Part shown: piece after piece, positions 4,962 to 10,519 of the stretch
Layout of the letters: every line of letters begins with the position of its first letter
Numbering within the stretch: the stretch's first letter is position 1
Assembly (NCBI GenBank): GCA_903823545.1
Contig: CAIJTL010000171.1
Location: forward strand, 1 to 10,519
DNA from: an uncultured Planctomycetaceae bacterium
GTDB lineage: Bacteria; Planctomycetota; Planctomycetia; Planctomycetales; Planctomycetaceae
DNA: 10,519 nt
Direction: 5' to 3'
Position numbers and translations under genes: made by a program
The notes under the pieces: model-generated
The model's input: the letters and a program-made list of their open reading frames with translations, nothing else
Database searches by the model: none
Told to the model about the DNA's origin: nothing

Positions 4962-6932
4962 TTATCGAAATGTACCCGCAAAGCACTCCGCAGCTTTGGC
5001 AAGGTTTCCGGTTCGTTCGTATGCCGCCCCCATCAGCCGAAGTACCGAAGTGCGATCGACATCGGCATCGAGATGCAGCAATTCTTGGCAGATGTCGAGG
5101 CACTCTTGTTCGTGATGTTGCGAAAGTTCCCAATTCGCCATTGTCAGTGTTGCGGCGAATGACCATGGCGACTGTTTGGCTTCACGAACACTTGTTAGCA
5201 ATGCAAGCCCCTCTTGCTCATCACCGATCGACAGCAAGTACTTCCCGAGTGTGGCTTTCATCTCCGATGCATACGGCTCACGAACACTTTTTGACAAAGC
5301 TTGTGAGTAAACCTCGGCCATCTCTACGCCGAGGTTTACTTTGACATACGCTCGGCCAATCAAAGTGCGACCGCAGTCACCAAGATAAGGAGCGTCAGGA
5401 TTCAAGTTTGCCAAGGCGCGTAAGAGGAACAGCGTTTCGCGATCGCGAGAATCTGTTGACTCAATTGTCTCAAGCCGAGCCAGTGCGACAACAAGTCCGC
5501 CGAGCGTTCGTGCCGCTTCTTTGGTGATGCGATCGCGTCGCTGAAACATTGCCTTTGCCGCAACGTCTTGCTTGCGCGCCTGAAGGAACGCCATGCCCAT
5601 GAAGGCTGTGGCCCAACTTCGCTCATCTTCAGTATTCGAAATATCTGCTGCTCGCTTCAAGTCGTAGGCCGCCTGCTCGACGTTCCCCAATGCAATTGCG
5701 GCTCTTCCACGCAAAATCAACGCGGGAACGACCAATCCATGTCCGGGGGCACCATCAACGACTTTACCAAGCGAAGTCACCGCTGAAGCAAGGTTTCCAC
5801 CTTGAAAATGAATCACCCCGCTGTTGTATGCGGCAATTAGAGAAACGGTGTCTGATGACTTCGACATCACTTTTTCAAAACGTGATGCCGCAGAGTCCGT
5901 ATCGCCGCGTTGAAATGCGAAATGCCCCAATGCCAACTTCGCATGTCCGACCAAACGGTGGTGCGGCGCGGATTTAATTTGTTCCTCTAAGAATCCCTCC
6001 GCCTCAATCTCATTTGTTACCGAAACAAAATCGAGAACAGGATTTGGATCGTCATCGCGTGGATTCTGGGGAGTTGCTTCGCTCGCTTCTGGTGTACCAG
6101 CAGTTGGTGAATCTCCGCCGCCAATGTTGCTTGGATTAAACGGTGAAATTCCCTTCCACGCGATTTCAGACAGTGGCGAGATTGGGGAGGGCGTCTCCAA
6201 TACATCACTCTGGGAGGCTGCATTTTGCAGCCAAGTCATCGCTAGAAAAATGCGAGCATCTTGGCCGATCTCTGATGGTGCCGCGTTTATGGGGACTGTC
6301 GACCGGCATAATTGGCGAAACACCTCGCGAGCGTGCTGATGCTCCTGTTTCGCGAGCCAGATTCTTCCCTGAGCCAACAAAGCGGCAGATCTTAACGGTG
6401 AATGATCTCGAGCCGAGAGTTCGCGGTACTCGACGAGTGCCTCGTCGATCTGGCCAAGCGATTCGCGGCAGAGTGCAATCTTGAAGGCGACTTCTTCGGA
6501 GTGTCGCAAGGACTCGACGGTTTCGTTCGATTGGTAGAGTTGCAGCGCGAGTCGGAATTCTCTGGCTCGAAAGAATTCGTCCGCTTTTTGCCGGTTCCGC
6601 CGAGTCCGCTCGACGGCAGCGGCATCATCGCGGGTTGGGTTCTCTTTATGTTTTGAATTTGTGTGTGTTGCTGCGGCAGCGGCAATCGCTGCTCGGCGAG
6701 CCATTCCGATACCCAGCCCGAGAGGAAGGGTACCGACGATGGCGAGTGCGATCGCAAATAACGGTAAAGCGCGACGTGGGGCGGTTGGCGAATCAGTTGA
6801 GGTCGGGGTTTCTGCGGCAACAGCTGGTGGCGAGGCAATTGCTGGAGTTGGAGATGGTACTTTCGCAACGACAGGAGCCGAAGGTTTCGGCGTCGGAGCG
6901 GAAGTTGGTGATGAGTGAGAGTGAGCGGACAT
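4962..6932 (-). CDS. Membrane-anchored TPR protein
   Basis: 656 residues. Residues 1-53 are a Pro/Ala/Ser/Thr-rich low-complexity segment. A single hydrophobic helix follows (ALPLFAIALAIVGTLPLGLGIGMA, about 55-78), flanked by arginine pairs on both sides (52-53, 79-80), so topology cannot be fixed. A charged linker (92-115) leads into TPR-like helix pairs over about 114-210 (ADEFFRAREFRLALQLYQ; ALCRESLGQIDEALVEYRELS). A Pro/Gly/Ser-rich gap (245-300) separates these from a second solenoid (325-656; KLALGHFAFQRGDTDSAASRFEKV, YNSGVIHFQGGNLASAVTSLGKVV, LRLMGAAYERTGNLAKAAECF). The protein is probably a scaffold for protein-protein contacts at the cytoplasmic membrane; its partners are unknown. 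The start at 6932 has only a weak AAGG upstream. It is divergent from the FlgM-like gene, 128 bp apart. Confidence 0.85.
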   Translation of the reverse strand: MSAHSHSSPTSAPTPKPSAPVVAKVPSPTPAIASPPAVAAETPTSTDSPTAPRRALPLFAIALAIVGTLPLGLGIGMARRAAIAAAAATHTNSKHKENPTRDDAAAVERTRRNRQKADEFFRAREFRLALQLYQSNETVESLRHSEEVAFKIALCRESLGQIDEALVEYRELSARDHSPLRSAALLAQGRIWLAKQEHQHAREVFRQLCRSTVPINAAPSEIGQDARIFLAMTWLQNAASQSDVLETPSPISPLSEIAWKGISPFNPSNIGGGDSPTAGTPEASEATPQNPRDDDPNPVLDFVSVTNEIEAEGFLEEQIKSAPHHRLVGHAKLALGHFAFQRGDTDSAASRFEKVMSKSSDTVSLIAAYNSGVIHFQGGNLASAVTSLGKVVDGAPGHGLVVPALILRGRAAIALGNVEQAAYDLKRAADISNTEDERSWATAFMGMAFLQARKQDVAAKAMFQRRDRITKEAARTLGGLVVALARLETIESTDSRDRETLFLLRALANLNPDAPYLGDCGRTLIGRAYVKVNLGVEMAEVYSQALSKSVREPYASEMKATLGKYLLSIGDEQEGLALLTSVREAKQSPWSFAATLTMANWELSQHHEQECLDICQELLHLDADVDRTSVLRLMGAAYERTGNLAKAAECFAGTFR

Positions 6933-6939
6933 GTTGACC

Positions 6940-6968
6940 TTGACCCATATTTAGTGCCGGGCAACTAT
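6940..6968 (+). promoter_or_regulatory. Putative sigma70-type promoter of the FlgM-like gene
   Basis: TTGACC (6940-6945), 17-base spacer, AACTAT (6963-6968). This has the same architecture as the element proposed upstream of mraZ (TTGACG, 17 bases, CACTAT). The -10 keeps only the central A and final T of the consensus. It lies about 92 bases upstream of the start at 7061, within the divergent 128-bp gap. Confidence 0.25.
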
Positions 6969-7060
6969 GCCCCGCTTTTTGAACAAAGCAACTGGTTTGA
7001 AAAGTCGCCGCACAGAATTCGAAGCGACGACATGACTCAGCATGAGGTCGGGAGATTGCG

Positions 7061-7363
7061 ATGCGCATTGATGGCGAATCCTATGGATCACCGCTTTTTG
7101 GTCGCCGACCGGTTCGTCCGGGGGCCACTGGCGGAAGTCGACGTACGTCGTCTCCCTCGCAATCTTCGTCAACATCTTCGGCAAGTGCTTCGCGTGAGAA
7201 CACTGAATTGAAAGCTCGATTGGGCGAGCTACCTGAAGTACGGGCTGATGTCTTAGAAGATGTTCGGCAGCGACTACATCGCGGCGAGCTACTAACTCGC
7301 GAAGCCGCTGAGGCGACAGCAACGGCGATCCTTTCCGACTTGCAGGCATTCTTGCGCCTGTAG
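7061..7363 (+). CDS. FlgM-like anti-sigma factor candidate
   Basis: 100 residues, close to the usual FlgM length. Residues 1-46 are Ser/Arg/Gly-rich and probably disordered. Residues 57-92 (LPEVRADVLEDVRQRLHRGE, then LLTREAAEATATAILS) fit the FlgM C-terminal pattern V-R-x-x-x-V-x-x-(L/V)-(K/R)-x-x-(I/L)-x-x-G-x(4-6)-A-x-x-(I/L)-A. FlgM binds the flagellar sigma factor FliA (sigma28) through such helices and is otherwise unfolded. GGGAG at 7050-7054, six bases upstream, supports the ATG. No flagellar gene is visible in the window; the next gene, 142 bp downstream on the same strand, encodes the giant surface repeat protein. The family call rests on a short motif, so an unrelated helical protein is possible. 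Confidence 0.5.
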   Translation: MRIDGESYGSPLFGRRPVRPGATGGSRRTSSPSQSSSTSSASASRENTELKARLGELPEVRADVLEDVRQRLHRGELLTREAAEATATAILSDLQAFLRL

Positions 7364-7419
7364 CGGTGTTTCCGATTCACCGCGACTTACTCCGTAATTT
7401 TTCATCCACTTGACCCCCG

Positions 7420-7444
7420 TTGCGACACAAGTCTCATGTCGCAG
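7420..7444 (+). promoter_or_regulatory. Hairpin upstream of the giant repeat gene
   Basis: TGCGACA (7421-7427) and TGTCGCA (7437-7443) form a 7-bp stem with a 9-base loop, plus an outer T-G wobble. No T-tract follows, so it is not a standard terminator for the FlgM-like gene. A TTGACC at 7410-7415 with TCTCAT at 7432-7437 (16-base spacer) could be a promoter for the repeat gene overlapping the hairpin, which would then act as an operator. Both ideas are weak. Confidence 0.25.
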
Positions 7445-7505
7445 CTTCGACTCCTGATTCGCGTCGTCGGATCTTTGAGGGCTCGAAGTTTCGGGAGTCT
7501 TGAGC

Positions 7506-10500
7506 ATGCTGAGTTTTTTCCGCAGCCGTGGTTACTTTGAGAGTCTGTGGACCAGCCTAAAAACTTCGTCGTTACGGCGGCGGAGCAAACGACGCCATGC
7601 CACACACCTCACATACAACGGAGGTGCTCCCGAAGCGGCGCAACTCCTCGAAGATCGATGCTTACCTGCATTCGGCGTTGCTTTTTCTTCAGGAGTGCTG
7701 ACTCTCACCGGGACAGCAGCAGCCGATAACGTCGAGGTCACTGCCGGTGTTTCATCAACAACGGTCAAAGTAGGCGGCAAGCTGTACACGACAATCTCGT
7801 CGGCAAACAGCAGTAACCTGACTTCGGTGAGCTTTAATGGCGGTGCTGCCGCCGACTCCTTAAAGGTCACCGGCACCAGTGGCGATCTAGCGATTGCTCT
7901 GACCGCCGCTGAATCCGTGGCCGCCACAACGGCCGCGACAAAAGACCTCACAATTACCTCGAACAGTGCAACAGCCCTTGGCGTTATCACTGTCGGCGGC
8001 GACTTATCTGTAACACCGTCTGGCGCGGTGACGAATACCGGTAAGTTGACGGTGACTGGTACGACGACGATTTCTGCGGGAGCGAATGATATTACGTTGG
8101 GGACGTCGACCAACGCCTTTACGGCGGCGTTAATTCTGAGCGGTAAGAACGTCACTGTGGCGGCGACGGGGGCGGTGAATTTTGGGGCGACGACGGCCAC
8201 GGGAAATCTGGCGGTCACCTCGACGGGGGCGATCACCGATAGCGGGACACTGACAGTGACCGGAACCACAACGCTCAATGCCGGCAGCACGGCGATCACC
8301 TTGGATGAAGCCTTGTCCGCGTACACCGGCGCGATCGGTGTCACGGGGTCGTCTGCGACGATTACCAATTCTCGCGCCACGGTCTTGGGTGTTTCCACGT
8401 TGTCGGGCGCGTTGACGGTCACTCCGAACGGTGCCGTCACAAATACAGGGAAACTCGCCGTTGGCGGAGTGACCACGATTGATGCGACTGGCTTCAATCT
8501 CTCGCTGAGCAATTCCACCAATGTCTTCACAGGCGCGTTGGTGCTCAAAGGCATCAACGTCACCATTGGTGCCACGGGAGCCGTCAATCTCGGTGTGATC
8601 ACCGCCACTGGCAACTTGGCGGTCACCTCCACTGGGGCGATCACCGACAGCGGAGATTTGACTGTCACCGGGACCACGACACTCAACGCCGGGACCACTG
8701 CGATCACCTTGAATCAAGCCGGTTCCGCCTTCACGGGAGCCATCGGCGTGACCGGCTCAAACGCCTTGATCACGAACACTTTGGCTACCGCTTTGGCCGC
8801 ATCCACATTGACCGGCACCTTGACTGTTGCCCCTGGTGGAGTAGTCACGAACACCGGCAGGCTGTCGGTCGGTGGGACCACCACGATTGATGCGGGAACC
8901 GACAACATCACACTCGGAACGGCGACCAATGCCTTCACGGGGGCCTTGATCCTGAGCGGAAACAACATCACCGTCGCGGCGACCGGGGCCATCAATCTGG
9001 GTGTGACAACGGCTGACGCCAATTTGTCCGTCACGTCGACCGGAGCGATCACCGATAGTGGCACCATCACGGTCGCCGGAACCACCACTTTGAACTCAGG
9101 CAGTGCGGCAATCACTCTCGACCAAGCCGCCTCTGAATACACGGGCGCGATCAGCTTCACGGGATCAAACGCCGCCGTCTTGAACACCGCCGCCACGGTC
9201 CTCGGGGTCTCGACTCTGACAGGTACGCTCGCCGTCACTTCCACCGCTGGTGACGTGACAAACACCGGAAAGGTCAGTGTCACAGGGACAACGACGGTCA
9301 ACGCCGGAGCCAATGACATCACGCTGGGGACTTCGACGAACGTCTTCGGTGGAGCATTGGCGTTGACCGGCGACGCCATCACCGTCGCCGCGACCGGAGC
9401 CGTCAAACTCGGTGTCATCACCGCTGCGACCAATCTCTCAGTCACGCCGACGGGCGCTGTGACCAATACGGGTAAACTGACTGTGGGTGGAACAACGACC
9501 GTGAATGCCGGAGCCAACGACATTACCCTGGGCACTTCGACAAATGCGTTGACTGGTGCCGTTTCTCTCACCGGAAAGAACGTGACCCTCGCCGCGACCG
9601 GGGCCGTCGACTTAGGGGCCTCGACGGTCTCTGGAAATTTTGTCGTCACGTCAACGGGCGCGATCACCGACAGCGGCAACCTCGCCATCACCGGGACAGC
9701 GACCTTGAACGCTGGCAGCGTGGCCATCACGCTGGATCAAGCCGGTTCGGCCTTCACGGGTGCGATCGGAGTCACTGGCTCCAACGCCGCGATCACCAAT
9801 TCACGGGCCACGATTCTGGGGGTCTCAACTCTCTCCGGAACGTTGAGCGTCACTCCGACCGCAGGTGCGGTGACGAACACCGGAAAACTGGCCATCACCG
9901 GCACGACGACCATCAACGTCGGAGCCAACGACATCACGTTGGGAACCACCACCAACGCCTTCACCGGCGCTCTGATTCTGACGGGCCGCAACATCGCCGT
10001 CGCGGCCACGGGAGCCGTGAACCTCGGTGCGACAACCGCCACGGGAACCTTGGCGGTCACCGCCACGGGTGCCATCACCGACAGCGGAAGCATTACTGTC
10101 ACCGGAGCCACGACCTTGAGCGCGGGAACGGCGGCAATCACGTTGGATCAAGCTGGTTCCGCTTTTACCGGAGCGATCGGCGTGACGGGCTCCACCGCCA
10201 CGATCACCAACTCCATCGCGACAGTCCTTGGTGCCTCGACCCTGACGGGCAACTTCGTCGTCGATCCCGGCGGTGCTGTGACCAACACCGGAAAGCTCGC
10301 CATCACGGGCACGACCACCATCGACGCCACTGCGGCGAACATCACTCTTGGTGTGACCACCAATGTCTTCACCGGAGCCCTCGTCCTCACCGGCGGAAAC
10401 ATCACCATCGCCGCCGCCAGCGCCATCAACCTCGGTGCCACAACCGCCGCTGGAAACCTCGCCGTCACTTCCACGGGTGCTGTCACCGACTCCGGTGATA

Positions 10501-10519
10501 TCTCCGTCACCGGCACGAC
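7506..10519 (+). CDS. Giant repetitive surface protein with LEDR-type N-terminus (3' end outside window)
   Basis: The frame is open for 1004 complete codons and runs off the window. The ATG at 7506 has GGGAG at 7493-7497 and an in-frame TGA at 7476-7478 just upstream, so it is the only ATG start in that frame. Residues 23-31 are basic (LRRRSKRRH), followed by LLEDRCLPA at 47-55. This resembles the LEPR-XLL N-terminal motif of very large planctomycete extracellular proteins, thought to be an export or sorting signal. Residues 63-125 (GVLTLTGTAAADNVEV; VSFNGGAAADSLKV) look like degenerate G-x-D calcium-binding-type strands. From residue 174 the chain is made of 68-residue Thr/Gly/Ala/Val-rich modules, with cysteine absent from the array. 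The strand-turn rhythm (about 22-23 residues, three turns per module) suggests a right-handed beta-helix like filamentous haemagglutinin-type adhesins. Likely surface adhesin or matrix protein; the function is inferred. Confidence 0.85.
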   Translation, partial: MLSFFRSRGYFESLWTSLKTSSLRRRSKRRHATHLTYNGGAPEAAQLLEDRCLPAFGVAFSSGVLTLTGTAAADNVEVTAGVSSTTVKVGGKLYTTISSANSSNLTSVSFNGGAAADSLKVTGTSGDLAIALTAAESVAATTAATKDLTITSNSATALGVITVGGDLSVTPSGAVTNTGKLTVTGTTTISAGANDITLGTSTNAFTAALILSGKNVTVAATGAVNFGATTATGNLAVTSTGAITDSGTLTVTGTTTLNAGSTAITLDEALSAYTGAIGVTGSSATITNSRATVLGVSTLSGALTVTPNGAVTNTGKLAVGGVTTIDATGFNLSLSNSTNVFTGALVLKGINVTIGATGAVNLGVITATGNLAVTSTGAITDSGDLTVTGTTTLNAGTTAITLNQAGSAFTGAIGVTGSNALITNTLATALAASTLTGTLTVAPGGVVTNTGRLSVGGTTTIDAGTDNITLGTATNAFTGALILSGNNITVAATGAINLGVTTADANLSVTSTGAITDSGTITVAGTTTLNSGSAAITLDQAASEYTGAISFTGSNAAVLNTAATVLGVSTLTGTLAVTSTAGDVTNTGKVSVTGTTTVNAGANDITLGTSTNVFGGALALTGDAITVAATGAVKLGVITAATNLSVTPTGAVTNTGKLTVGGTTTVNAGANDITLGTSTNALTGAVSLTGKNVTLAATGAVDLGASTVSGNFVVTSTGAITDSGNLAITGTATLNAGSVAITLDQAGSAFTGAIGVTGSNAAITNSRATILGVSTLSGTLSVTPTAGAVTNTGKLAITGTTTINVGANDITLGTTTNAFTGALILTGRNIAVAATGAVNLGATTATGTLAVTATGAITDSGSITVTGATTLSAGTAAITLDQAGSAFTGAIGVTGSTATITNSIATVLGASTLTGNFVVDPGGAVTNTGKLAITGTTTIDATAANITLGVTTNVFTGALVLTGGNITIAAASAINLGATTAAGNLAVTSTGAVTDSGDISVTGT
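8025..10519 (+). repeat. Alternating A/B tandem array of 204-bp (68-residue) coding modules
   Basis: Module starts are: B 8025, A 8229, B 8433, A 8637, B 8841, A 9045, B 9252, B 9456, A 9660, B 9867, A 10071, B 10275, A 10479 (cut by the window end). A modules begin AITDSG and contain TTTLNAG, TLDQAGSAFTGAIGVTGSNA and ATVLGVSTL. B modules begin AVTNTGKL and contain TTTINAGANDITLGTSTNAF, GALILTG and ITVAATGAVNLG. A and B align to each other in the same register (both have TGTTT, FTGA and LGV/LG positions), so B and A are themselves diverged copies. Lengths are 204 bp except the A modules at 9045 and 9660 (207 bp, one extra residue at the A/B junction). A degenerate A-like copy probably precedes 8025, since residues 155-173 end ATALGVITVGGDLSVTPSG. 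Confidence 0.93.

Noticed and set aside
4498-5166. Minus-strand 222-codon ORF across the ATL-like gene and the terminator
   Set aside because: It runs through a strong palindromic terminator and overlaps two well-supported genes; the product is cysteine/arginine-rich without motifs.
6392-6964. Minus-strand 190-codon ORF overlapping the start of the membrane-anchored TPR gene
   Set aside because: It is a frame shadow of the Pro/Ala-rich N-terminus; the TPR frame has a membrane helix and repeats.
6951-6970. Sigma54-type -24/-12 promoter before the FlgM-like gene
   Set aside because: The GG and GC doublets are 8 bases apart, not the required 10.
6951-7349. Minus-strand 132-codon ORF opposite the FlgM-like gene
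   Set aside because: It lacks a clear ribosome-binding site and overlaps both the divergent promoter region and the better-supported + strand gene.
8130-8717. Second minus-strand frame giving a Gly/Arg/Asp-rich 195-residue protein
   Set aside because: Another shadow frame of the same GC-rich repeat; the composition is a by-product of the repeated ACC/GGC codons.
7532-10516. Four long minus-strand reading frames (391, 338, 134 and 122 codons) with Val/Pro/Ala-rich repetitive products
   Set aside because: They are the antisense of the + strand repeat gene. They are broken at the same position of successive A modules, have no good ribosome-binding sites, and the + strand has one unbroken frame with a Shine-Dalgarno and a recognisable N-terminus. 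Such shadows are easily mis-annotated as proteins.
8025-10519. CRISPR array or non-coding tandem repeat
   Set aside because: The 204-bp period is a multiple of three, the repeats differ at synonymous sites and there are no unique spacers, so this is a coding repeat.

Overview
The window looks like chromosomal DNA from a planctomycete-like bacterium. The evidence is a secreted protein with two DUF1080 domains, several TPR proteins of a type common in Planctomycetota, and a very large repeat protein. That repeat protein begins with a basic stretch and an LEDR-x-LPA motif, similar to the 'LEPR-XLL' N-terminus of giant planctomycete surface proteins. Base composition is moderate across the first 7 kb and clearly more GC-rich in the repeat gene. 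The genus cannot be given from sequence alone.

Layout. (1) 1-842: mraZ on the + strand, preceded by a 10-bp-periodic TGGGN/TGGTN array that matches MraZ boxes and followed by three consecutive hairpins, the last a strong intrinsic terminator. No rsmH or other division/cell-wall gene follows, so this is a stand-alone mraZ unit. (2) 881-4296: four minus-strand genes. In transcription order they are a PsbP/DcrB-like acidic-tailed protein (4296-3781), a TPR/coiled-coil protein (real start 3640, end 2696), a gamma-glutamylcyclotransferase-like protein (2671-2258, 24 bp after the TPR gene and probably co-transcribed), and the exported double-DUF1080 protein (2083-881). (3) 4297-4895: a divergent intergenic region with inverted repeats, then a small + strand alkyltransferase-like (ATL/MGMT-fold) protein without any cysteine, ended by a perfect palindromic terminator. 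(4) 4962-6932: a minus-strand 656-residue membrane-anchored TPR protein with a Pro/Ala-rich N-terminus. (5) 7061-7363: a 100-residue FlgM-like anti-sigma factor candidate on the + strand.

(6) 7506-10519 is the most notable part. It is one uninterrupted + strand reading frame of at least 1004 codons that leaves the window still open. Its product is a repetitive, Thr/Gly/Ala/Val-rich, probably beta-helical cell-surface protein. From 8025 on it consists of 68-residue modules of two alternating types (A and B), giving a 136-residue super-repeat. The alternation is broken once by two adjacent B modules, and twice by a single inserted residue at an A/B junction. The long minus-strand open frames across the same DNA are shadows of this repeat.

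Apart from the TPR/GGCT pair, there is little sign that the genes form one pathway. The best regulatory stories are MraZ autoregulation through its boxes and, more speculatively, a FlgM-like regulator directly upstream of a giant surface protein. No mobile element, CRISPR array, tRNA or rRNA was seen.
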